Assembly: GCF_017811815.1 (NCBI RefSeq)
Contig: NZ_JADKZI010000002.1
Coordinates: 248,001 to 312,000 of the forward strand
Source of the DNA: Flavonifractor sp. AGMB03687
GTDB lineage: Bacteria; Bacillota; Clostridia; Oscillospirales; Oscillospiraceae
Reading direction: 5' to 3'
DNA: 64,000 nucleotides
A model generated the notes under the pieces. That model saw only the letters and a list, made by a program, of their open reading frames with translations, was not told the DNA's origin and ran no database searches. The translations under genes were made by a program, and so were the position numbers. Numbering within the stretch: position 1 is the first letter of the stretch; each line of letters starts with the position of its first letter. Below are positions 57,790 through 64,000 of this stretch, piece by piece.

Positions 57790-58437
57790 TTACGCGCCGG
57801 TGCTCTTCTGGAAAAAGTCGCACCAGGGCCGCAGGGTGCAGTTTTGACAGTCGGGCCGCCGGGCCACGCACACCGCCCGGCCGTGGAGCACCATCCGGTG
57901 GCAGAAATCGCTGGATTCCTCCGGGGGAAGCACCTTGCGCAGCTGCATTTCGGTCTTGACCGGGTCCTTGGTGCCGTCGGTGAGGCCCAGCAGGCCGGTG
58001 ATGCGGATGCAGTGGGTGTCAGCCACCACCACGCCGGGGGTCTTGTACACGTCGCCCAGAATCAGGTTGGCGGTCTTGCGGCCCACGCCGGGCAGCTTCA
58101 GCAGGTCCTCCATATTGTCGGGCACTACGCCGCCGTACACGTCTACCAGCATCCGGGCGGCGGCCACGATGTCCCGGGCCTTGGCACGGAAGAAGCCGGT
58201 GGAGTGGATGTAGGTCTCCACCTCGCTGACGTCGGCCTCCGCCAGAGCCTCCAGGGTGGGGAAGCGGGCGTACAGGGCAGGCGTGACCATGTTGACCCGC
58301 TCGTCGGTGCACTGGGCGGCCAGACGGACGGCGAAAAGCAGCTCATAGGGCTTGGGATATTGCAGGGAACACAGGGCGTCGGGGTAGAGGCGCTTGAGCT
58401 CCTCCACGATGGCAATGACATCCTGATGGTCTTTCAT
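57790..58437 (-). CDS. nth: Endonuclease III
   Basis: 215 residues. The helix-hairpin-helix reads LPGVGRKTANLILGDVY near 110-126, with catalytic Lys in GRKTAN and catalytic Asp in VVADTHCIRI. The C-terminus has the 4Fe-4S motif CVARRPDCQNC then a later C (C-x6-C-x2-C-x5-C). It removes oxidised pyrimidines by base-excision repair. The gene diverges from glyA, and the gap holds both promoters. Confidence 0.95.
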   Translation of the reverse strand: MKDHQDVIAIVEELKRLYPDALCSLQYPKPYELLFAVRLAAQCTDERVNMVTPALYARFPTLEALAEADVSEVETYIHSTGFFRAKARDIVAAARMLVDVYGGVVPDNMEDLLKLPGVGRKTANLILGDVYKTPGVVVADTHCIRITGLLGLTDGTKDPVKTEMQLRKVLPPEESSDFCHRMVLHGRAVCVARRPDCQNCTLRPWCDFFQKSTGA

Positions 58438-58507
58438 AGGATCACCTCGTTAGACAATATAACACACAATGCCCCAAAAAACGAGTGTGTTTTTCTCACG
58501 GTGACGA

Positions 58508-58536
58508 TTGTAATTTTGGAAACCTTCCGGTATAAT
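58508..58536 (+). promoter_or_regulatory. Sigma-A promoter of glyA
   Basis: TTGTAA (58508-58513) and a perfect TATAAT (58531-58536), spacer 17, 40 bases before the glyA start. Confidence 0.65.
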
Positions 58537-58575
58537 GAGTTAAATCGCTAAAAATTTGAAAGGTGGCGACAGACA

Positions 58576-59817
58576 TTGGTCAAGGATATCATGGAGTTTC
58601 TCACCGCTCAGGACCCGGAGGTAGGCAAGGCCGTTGAGGCGGAGTATGCCCGGCAGCAGCGCAACATTGAGCTCATTGCGTCGGAGAACTTCGTCAGCCA
58701 GGCGGTACTGGCCGCGGCGGGCACGGTGCTCACCAATAAGTACGCCGAGGGCTACCCCGGCAAGCGGTACTACGGCGGCTGCCAGTGTGTGGACGTGGTG
58801 GAGGAGATCGCCCGCAAGCGGGCCTGCCAACTCTTCGGAGCCGACCACGCCAACGTGCAGCCTCACTGCGGCGCCAACGCCAACTTTGCTGTCTATCAGG
58901 CTCTGTGCGAGCACGGGGACACCGTGCTGGGCATGGATCTGGCCAACGGCGGCCACCTGACCCACGGCTCTCCCGTCAACTTCTCCGGCAAGAACTATCA
59001 CATGGTGGCCTACGGCGTCAATGAGCAGGGCTACATCGACTACGACCAGGTCCGGGATCTGGCCAAGAAGCACCAGCCCAAGATGATCCTGGCCGGCGCT
59101 TCCGCCTACCCCCGCATCATCGACTTCAAGACCTTTGCCGACATCGCCCACGAGGTGGGAGCCTACCTCTTCGTGGATATGGCCCACATCGCCGGTCTGG
59201 TGGCCGCCGGGCTCCATCCCAACCCGGTGCCCTATGCCGACGTGGTGACCACCACCACCCACAAGACCCTCCGGGGTCCCCGCGGCGGCATGATCCTCTG
59301 CAAGGAGGAGCTGGCCAAGAAGATCGACTCCGCCATCTTCCCCGGCAGCCAGGGCGGCCCTCTGGAGCACATCATCGCCGCCAAGGCGGTGGCCCTGGGC
59401 GAGGCCCTCAAGCCTGAGTTCAAGACCTACCAGGAGCAGATCGTGAAGAACGCCGCCGCTCTGGCGGACGCCCTGCTGAAGGAGGGCTTCGATCTGGTGT
59501 CCGGCGGCACCGACAACCACCTGATGCTGGTGGACCTGCGGCCCGCCCACCTCACCGGCAAGGAGATGGAGCACCGCCTGGACGAGGTCAACATCACCGT
59601 CAACAAAAACGCCATCCCCAACGACCCCGAGAAGCCCTTCGTCACCTCCGGTATCCGGGTGGGTACCCCCGCCGCCACCAGCCGCGGCTTCAAGGAGGAG
59701 GACATGAAGGTCATCGCCCAGGTCATGTGGCAGACCGCCACCAACTTCGAGGGCAACCAGGAGAACCTGCGCGCCCAGGTGGCCCAGCTCACCGCCAAAT
59801 ATCCCCTGTACGAATAA
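58576..59817 (+). CDS. glyA: Serine hydroxymethyltransferase
   Basis: 413 residues, PLP enzyme converting serine and tetrahydrofolate to glycine and 5,10-methylene-THF. Seen: [15 protein letters not shown] near 30, [35 protein letters not shown], and the PLP lysine motif [19 protein letters not shown] near 225-243. The start is TTG at 58576, nine bases after AAAGGTGG; an ATG five codons later (MEFLTAQ) is possible. It has its own promoter and terminator, so it is a single-gene unit. Confidence 0.96.
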   Translation: MVKDIMEFLTAQDPEVGKAVEAEYARQQRNIELIASENFVSQAVLAAAGTVLTNKYAEGYPGKRYYGGCQCVDVVEEIARKRACQLFGADHANVQPHCGANANFAVYQALCEHGDTVLGMDLANGGHLTHGSPVNFSGKNYHMVAYGVNEQGYIDYDQVRDLAKKHQPKMILAGASAYPRIIDFKTFADIAHEVGAYLFVDMAHIAGLVAAGLHPNPVPYADVVTTTTHKTLRGPRGGMILCKEELAKKIDSAIFPGSQGGPLEHIIAAKAVALGEALKPEFKTYQEQIVKNAAALADALLKEGFDLVSGGTDNHLMLVDLRPAHLTGKEMEHRLDEVNITVNKNAIPNDPEKPFVTSGIRVGTPAATSRGFKEEDMKVIAQVMWQTATNFEGNQENLRAQVAQLTAKYPLYE

Positions 59818-59824
59818 GTGTGTT

Positions 59825-59858
59825 CACAAGGCCGCCTTCGGGCGGCCTTGTGTTCTTT
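59825..59858 (+). terminator. Terminator of glyA
   Basis: CACAAGGCCGCC (59825-59836) pairs with GGCGGCCTTGTG (59841-59852) around a stable TTCG tetraloop, then TTCTTTCT. Confidence 0.9.
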
Positions 59859-59957
59859 CTGAAGTTTTTCTGAAAATCATGTCACAAATGGCCCGGTTGA
59901 AGCGATTTTATAGTAGAATGGTCGTACAGATACCAAACAGAAAGGAAGGTCATGATC

Positions 59958-60998
59958 ATGAAACGAATTGCTTCTCTGGCCCTCTCCCTGGTACTGCTGC
60001 TGGGCTGTCTGCCCGCTGCCCTGGCGACGGAGGGGCCCTCTTCCTGGGCGGAAGAGGAGGTGAACCGCGCCGTGGAGGTAGGGCTGGTGCCCCAGTCCAT
60101 TCAGGGGGACTGGCAGCAGCCGGTGACCCGGGGCGAGTTTGCCATGCTGGTCATCCGCTATCTGGCCGTGACCTATGGCCGCACCGATGAGCAACTGGTC
60201 AACGACTATATGACCTACTGCCCCGACCGCAACGGCGAGTTCTGGGGGGAGGAGGACTTCGGCGACGGGCTGACCTGGTGGCAGCGGTTCTCCGATGAGA
60301 AGAGCGGCTCCTACCTCACCGACCTGCCCACCGGGGAGCAGCGGGCTTACATCCAGTCGGCCTACCACATGGGGCTGGTCAACGGCAAGGGGGACGGTAC
60401 CGTCTATGACCCGGAGGGGGCCATCACCCGGCAGGAGGCGGCCTGCCTGCTGGCCCGGGCCTATGAAAAGCTGGACCCGGAGGACCACCGGGTGGCCCTG
60501 TACAGCAGCTATACCGATTACAGCGCTATGGCTACCTGGGCGGTGGACAGCATTTCGTCCATGGTGGGATTGGGCATCATGGGGAGCACCTCTGCCTCCG
60601 CGCTGACCTTTGAACCGTCGGGCACCTACAGCCGGGAGCAGGCGGCGGTCACCTTCCTACGGCTGTATGAGGATGCCCCGGTGAGCGCCGTCAAGGGCAA
60701 CGTGATCAAGCTGGAAGAGGCGGCTTACCAGCGGGCGGTGTGGAACGCCCTGCACAAGTTGGGCGTTGCCGACTCGCAGGTCCGCTTCCGGGCGGATACA
60801 CCTTACGGCACCGTGCTGGCCCTGGAATACTCGGGCATGATGCAGTTCTATGAGACCCTGCTCTTCATCCCCAAAGACGGACAGACGGTCACCCTGTCCG
60901 GGCAGTCCGCAGGGGAGAACTGGACCCTCAGCGCGGACCAGACTACCCTGACCTACACCATTGACGGCACCGTGTACACGGCGGATCTGGCCACCTGA
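59958..60998 (+). CDS. Secreted SLH-domain protein
   Basis: 346 residues. Signal peptide about 1-22 (MKRIASLALSLVLLLGCLPAALA). SLH repeats: WAEEEVNRAVEVGLVPQSIQ with PVTRGEFAMLVIRYL (about 25-65), QSAYHMGLVNGKGDGTVYDP with AITRQEAACLLARAYE (about 130-175), and a third near 190-235 (WAVDSISSMVGLGIMGS, YSREQAAVTFLRLYE). The C-terminal 100 residues are unrelated to SLH. The ATG at 59958 is favoured because AAGGAAGG is eight bases upstream, rather than ATG 59952 two bases from it. It is probably anchored to secondary cell-wall polymer; no enzyme domain is seen. Confidence 0.85.
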   Translation: MKRIASLALSLVLLLGCLPAALATEGPSSWAEEEVNRAVEVGLVPQSIQGDWQQPVTRGEFAMLVIRYLAVTYGRTDEQLVNDYMTYCPDRNGEFWGEEDFGDGLTWWQRFSDEKSGSYLTDLPTGEQRAYIQSAYHMGLVNGKGDGTVYDPEGAITRQEAACLLARAYEKLDPEDHRVALYSSYTDYSAMATWAVDSISSMVGLGIMGSTSASALTFEPSGTYSREQAAVTFLRLYEDAPVSAVKGNVIKLEEAAYQRAVWNALHKLGVADSQVRFRADTPYGTVLALEYSGMMQFYETLLFIPKDGQTVTLSGQSAGENWTLSADQTTLTYTIDGTVYTADLAT

Positions 60999-61001
60999 CC
61001 C

Positions 61002-61030
61002 TTTACGAATACTCGAACACGTGTTAGAAT
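61002..61030 (+). promoter_or_regulatory. rarA promoter with LexA-like box
   Basis: TTTACG (61002-61007) and TAGAAT (61025-61030), spacer 17. Within the spacer CGAACACGTGTTAG (61014-61027) matches the Gram-positive LexA box CGAACRNRYGTTYC at 12 of 14 positions, so SOS control is plausible. Confidence 0.52.
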
Positions 61031-61060
61031 GGAGCGGAAGAAATTCCGCTCCATTCTGCT
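61028..61060 (+). terminator. Hairpin between the SLH gene and rarA
   Basis: AATGGAGCGGAA (61028-61039) pairs perfectly with TTCCGCTCCATT (61044-61055), loop GAAA, with a weak CTGCTTTG tail. It could terminate the SLH transcript or lie in the rarA leader. Confidence 0.6.
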
Positions 61061-61080
61061 TTGTAAGGGAGGTCGTTCCC

Positions 61081-62352
61081 ATGACATACCGGCCTTTGGC
61101 GGACGAGATCCGGCCCCAGTCTCTGGAGGAGGTGGTGGGCCAGCGCCACATCTTGGGGGAGGGGGGACTGCTCCGCCGCATCATTGAGGGGGGGAACATC
61201 CCCAACCTGGTGTTTTACGGTCCCTCGGGCACCGGCAAGACCACGGTGGCCAACATCATCGCCAAGCGGACTAACCGGCCACTCCACCGGCTCAACGCCA
61301 CCACCGCCTCCATCTCCGATATCAAGGATATCATGGGCCAGATTGGCACCATGCTGGCCCCCGACGGGGTGCTGCTCTACCTGGATGAGATCCAGTATTT
61401 TAACAAGAAGCAGCAGCAGTCCCTGCTGGAGTTCATGGAGAACGGCAAGATCACCCTCATTGCCTCCACCACGGAGAATCCCTACTTCTATGTCTACAAC
61501 GCCGTGCTCAGCCGCTCCAGCGTCATTGAGTTCAAGCCCCTGTCTGCCGCCGACGTGCTGCCCGCCGTGGAGCGGGGTATCCGGCTCATGGGAGAGCGGC
61601 TGGAGGGCGAGGTGGTGTGCGAGGATGGCGTGAAGGAGCACATTGCCTCCGCCTGCGGCGGGGACGTGCGCAAGGCCATGAACGCCGTGGAGCTGCTTCT
61701 CAACTCCGCCAAGCGTGAGCAAGGAAAACTCCTTGTCACCTTGGAGGACGCCCAGACGGTGGCCCAGCGCTCCGCCATGCGGTACGACCGGGAGGGGGAC
61801 GACCACTACGACATCGCTTCCGCCCTGATGAAGTCCCTGCGGGGCTCCGACCCGGACGCCGCCTGCCACTATCTGGCCCGGCTGCTGGAGGCGGGGGACA
61901 TGATCACCGCCATCCGGCGGCTGCTGTGCTCGGCCAGTGAGGACGTGGGCATGGCCTATCCCCAGGCCGCCCTTATCGTCAAGGCCCTGGTGGACAACGC
62001 CCTCCAGCTGGGTCTGCCAGAGGCCCGGCTGCCTCTGGCCCAGGCGGCGGTTTTGCTGGCTACCGCACCCAAGTCCAACTCGGTGTACAAGGCCATTGCC
62101 GCCGCCCAGGCCGATATCCGCAAGGGCAAGACGGGGGACTACCCCCGACACCTCCAGAACGTCCACGCCGATTCAGCGGGCATGGAGCGGGACCAGGGGT
62201 ATCTGTACCCCCACGATTTCCCCAACCACTGGGTGAAACAGCAATACCTGCCCGACCCTCTGGTGGGCGCCCACTACTATGAGTACGGAGACAACAAGGT
62301 GGAACAGGCCGCCAAGCGATATTGGGAGGCCATTTTCGGTTCACAGCGTTAA
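61081..62352 (+). CDS. rarA: Replication-associated recombination protein RarA (MgsA)
   Basis: 423 residues, clamp-loader-type AAA+ ATPase. RPQSLEEVVGQRHILGEGGL near 10-29, Walker A GPSGTGKTTVANIIA, Walker B VLLYLDEIQYFNK with sensor IASTTENPYF, and the C-terminal helical domain (CSASEDVGMAYPQAALIV, LLATAPKSNSVYKAI, GYLYPHDFPNHWVKQQYLP) identify RarA/WRNIP1. It acts at stalled replication forks. ATG 61081 follows GGGAGG; in-frame codons reach into the previous gene but would cross a hairpin. A LexA-like box lies upstream. Confidence 0.94.
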   Translation: MTYRPLADEIRPQSLEEVVGQRHILGEGGLLRRIIEGGNIPNLVFYGPSGTGKTTVANIIAKRTNRPLHRLNATTASISDIKDIMGQIGTMLAPDGVLLYLDEIQYFNKKQQQSLLEFMENGKITLIASTTENPYFYVYNAVLSRSSVIEFKPLSAADVLPAVERGIRLMGERLEGEVVCEDGVKEHIASACGGDVRKAMNAVELLLNSAKREQGKLLVTLEDAQTVAQRSAMRYDREGDDHYDIASALMKSLRGSDPDAACHYLARLLEAGDMITAIRRLLCSASEDVGMAYPQAALIVKALVDNALQLGLPEARLPLAQAAVLLATAPKSNSVYKAIAAAQADIRKGKTGDYPRHLQNVHADSAGMERDQGYLYPHDFPNHWVKQQYLPDPLVGAHYYEYGDNKVEQAAKRYWEAIFGSQR

Positions 62353-62370
62353 AATTCCAGGTTTGTCCGC

Positions 62371-62399
62371 ATAAGCCGGTCCTCGGATGCATATAGATA
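62371..62399 (+). promoter_or_regulatory. Weak candidate sigma-E-type promoter of the spoIVF-like operon
   Basis: ATA (62371-62373) and CATATAGA (62390-62397, 5 of 8 to CATACAAT), spacer 16. In Bacillus the spoIVF operon is sigma-E dependent. The match is poor, so this rests partly on expectation. Confidence 0.28.
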
Positions 62400-62432
62400 G
62401 CCCACACTCATACAGAAGGGATGCGGGCCGGC

Positions 62433-63419
62433 ATGGGGATGACGGAACAGCGAAGCGCCCGGCGAAGCGCGGGCATCAACAGAGGAACACAGCGGCCTGG
62501 ACGAAAGGGATCAAAAACCGTGTTGGGTCCCCGAGAAAAACGGCGGATCATCCAGCTTACGGTGTGTCTGGCCCTGTTTTTGGCGGTATTTATCGGAAAG
62601 GGGATCTTTCCCGAGCGGATCGCGGGCCTGCGGACCCAGGTTTTGACGCTCCTGCGGGGGGACACGGATTTTGAGGCGGTCTTTGCCGATCTGGGCCAGT
62701 CCCTCTCCGACGGCAAGCCCATGGCAGAAACCCTGGGCGGGCTGTGGACGGAGGTATTGGGCGGGGGAGAGGTTGATTCAGCAGCGGGGGAGAGCCCCCT
62801 GTATGCCGTTCAGGTCTCCTACCTCAGCGGCTTCCCCGGACAGGGGGAGACAGGCATGCTGGGCCGTCCCCTGGAGGTGGAGGAGGTACCGGAGGAGGAG
62901 ACTACCCCAGAGCCGGAGGTCACGCCGGAGCCTACCCCGACGCCGGAACCGGCGGTGGAGCACGTGGAATACAACGGACCTGCCCTGCCGGAAAACACCT
63001 CCATGGACAAGTACCGGCTGGACCTGGAGGAGACGGTAAGCCCGGTGATGGGGGTGCTGACCTCCCCCTTTGGCTGGCGGGAGCACCCGGTGGACGGGGA
63101 AGAGAAGTTCCATAACGGGGTGGATCTGGCGGTGAACATGGGTACCCAGGTCAAGGCCTTTGCGGACGGCGTGGTGGACTACATCGGTGACGACCCGGAC
63201 CAGTACGGCCTCTACCTCCAGATCAGCCATGCCAACGGGGTGAAGAGTTTTTATGCCCATTGCAGCCAGCTGCTGGTGAGCCAGGGCCAGACGGTGAAAG
63301 CGGGAGACACAGTGGCCCTGTCCGGCGACACCGGCAATACCACCGGACCCCACCTGCACCTGGAGCTGCGGTTCAACGGGGTGCGCATCAACCCCATCTA
63401 CTATATCGAGACCAGCTGA
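62433..63419 (+). CDS. spoIVFA: SpoIVFA-like membrane M23-family protein
   Basis: 328 residues. A basic cytoplasmic N-terminus precedes one transmembrane helix near residues 38-58 (IQLTVCLALFLAVFIG). The outer part has a Glu/Pro/Thr linker (about 150-180) and a C-terminal LytM/M23 domain: SPFGWREHPVDGEEKFHNGVDL near 215, GLYLQISHANGVKSFYAHCS and DTGNTTGPHLHLELRFNG. Like SpoIVFA and SpoIIQ, it is followed at once by a M50 protease gene and so likely tethers and inhibits the protease until forespore signals arrive. ATG 62421 has GAAGGG directly against it, so 62433 is preferred; the start is uncertain. Confidence 0.82.
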   Translation: MGMTEQRSARRSAGINRGTQRPGRKGSKTVLGPREKRRIIQLTVCLALFLAVFIGKGIFPERIAGLRTQVLTLLRGDTDFEAVFADLGQSLSDGKPMAETLGGLWTEVLGGGEVDSAAGESPLYAVQVSYLSGFPGQGETGMLGRPLEVEEVPEEETTPEPEVTPEPTPTPEPAVEHVEYNGPALPENTSMDKYRLDLEETVSPVMGVLTSPFGWREHPVDGEEKFHNGVDLAVNMGTQVKAFADGVVDYIGDDPDQYGLYLQISHANGVKSFYAHCSQLLVSQGQTVKAGDTVALSGDTGNTTGPHLHLELRFNGVRINPIYYIETS

Positions 63420-63995
63420 ATGAGATGGGGGCGTGTGGAGATCACGGCAGGAGCCCTGCTGCTGTGGGCCCTGCTGTACTATCTGGACAGCGGCGGCATG
63501 GTGCCCCAGGTGCTGGCGGCCTGTGCCCTCCACGAGTTGGGCCACTATGCCGCCATCCGCCTGCTGGGCGGCCGGGTGGCCCGGCTGAAGATCACCTGTG
63601 TGGGGGCGGTGATGGTTCTGTCCGCCCGCTTTCCCCTGGGTCCCGCCCGGGAGCTGACCGCCGCCCTGGCCGGGCCGGCGGTCAATCTGCTGTGTGCCGG
63701 ACTGTGGGCCGGGTTGGGGGAGCGGTGGTACTGCTTTGCAGGCATCCACCTGGCTCTGGGGCTCTTCAATCTACTGCCGGTGGGCCCTCTGGACGGCGGG
63801 CGGGCACTGGGGTGCCTGCTGGCGCTGGCCGGACACGAGGACTGGGCGGAGCCGGCGGTGGGAGTGCTCTCTGTCGGGCTGTGTATGGGCCTGACCATGG
63901 GGGCTCTGCTGCTGTGGCGGGCAGGGGAGTACAACCTGACCCTGCCTCTGATGGCGGTGTGGCTGCTGGCCACCCCCATTCGGATGAAAAAATGA
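63420..63995 (+). CDS. spoIVFB: SpoIVFB-like M50 intramembrane metalloprotease
   Basis: 191 residues, six hydrophobic segments, the complete gene (ATG at 63420 directly follows the TGA of the previous gene). Zinc ligands lie in ACALHELGHYAAIRLLGG (H-E-x-x-H) near 37-54 and the third ligand in GLFNLLPVGPLDGGRALG near 113-130 (N-x-x-P-x-x-x-x-D-G). SpoIVFB cuts the pro-sequence from pro-sigma-K in the mother-cell membrane, and the pro-sigma-K gene is in this window at 7765. It lacks a C-terminal CBS domain, unlike the Bacillus protein. Confidence 0.85.
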   Translation: MRWGRVEITAGALLLWALLYYLDSGGMVPQVLAACALHELGHYAAIRLLGGRVARLKITCVGAVMVLSARFPLGPARELTAALAGPAVNLLCAGLWAGLGERWYCFAGIHLALGLFNLLPVGPLDGGRALGCLLALAGHEDWAEPAVGVLSVGLCMGLTMGALLLWRAGEYNLTLPLMAVWLLATPIRMKK

Positions 63996-64000
63996 AAATT

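Overview
The window is a gene-dense, GC-rich piece of a chromosome from an endospore-forming, Gram-positive anaerobe, most likely a member of the class Clostridia near Oscillospiraceae (Flavonifractor/Lawsonibacter-like). This rests on the pro-sigma-K gene, YpeB, the SpoIVFA/SpoIVFB-type pair, YlxM-Ffh, SLH-domain surface proteins, rubrerythrin plus desulfoferrodoxin, a transketolase split into two genes, and strong AGGAGG ribosome binding sites with frequent GTG and TTG starts. No rRNA, tRNA, CRISPR array, insertion sequence or prophage was seen. The species name is an inference.

Layout. 1-5.5 kb: tail of the NADPH glutamate synthase small subunit, a MATE exporter, split transketolase and a Cof-type HAD phosphatase. 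5.5-7.7 kb: a second MATE gene divergent from a MerR regulator, with a MerR-type 19-bp-spacer promoter between them. 7.8-10.4 kb: sigK, then an ECF-like sigma factor with an RsgI-like/PepSY anti-sigma factor. 10.5-12 kb: perR, superoxide reductase and rubrerythrin (oxidative stress). 12-18.6 kb, minus strand: GNAT, DegV, alpha-amylase, then the core ylxM-ffh-rpsP-khpA-rimM-trmD operon. 18.7-22 kb: FocA-type channel, SLH protein, MFS transporter. 22.3-24.9 kb: ddl-murF. 24.9-31 kb: mtnA, then an ABC-F/YdcF/prfA/small proteins/Sua5 operon. 31.1-32.7 kb: a second sigma/RsgI module led by a small secreted DANGDGVCDN-repeat protein. 32.8-38.9 kb: coaE, M18 aminopeptidase, VanX-like dipeptidase, a frameshifted SLH D,D-carboxypeptidase, and uppP. 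38.9-46 kb: ftsK/spoIIIE, Rex-boxed alcohol dehydrogenase, ypeB, gltX. 46-52.5 kb: trpS, a TagO/WecA-like transferase, mnaA, four small unknown genes, a phosphodiesterase and coaX. 52.5-57.6 kb: a TrpXYZ-like ABC importer, mreB, comF with a small ribbon-helix-helix gene. 57.8-64 kb: nth, glyA, an SLH protein, rarA, and a SpoIVFA/SpoIVFB-like pair.

How the genes fit together. Three themes recur. (1) Cell envelope: ddl, murF, uppP, TagO/MnaA, MreB, VanX-like and D,D-carboxypeptidase enzymes and three SLH proteins. (2) Sporulation: pro-sigma-K and the probable protease that activates it lie in the same window, with YpeB, and candidate sporulation-type promoters precede some of these genes. (3) Stress and redox control: PerR, Rex and LexA-like operators and two independent sigma/RsgI signalling modules can be read directly from the DNA.

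The most interesting candidates for undescribed biology are the secreted-peptide/sigma/RsgI operon at 31.1-32.7 kb, the gltX terminator that seems to contain the ypeB promoter and ribosome binding site, and the three-gene cluster of small conserved-looking proteins at 50.2-51.2 kb.
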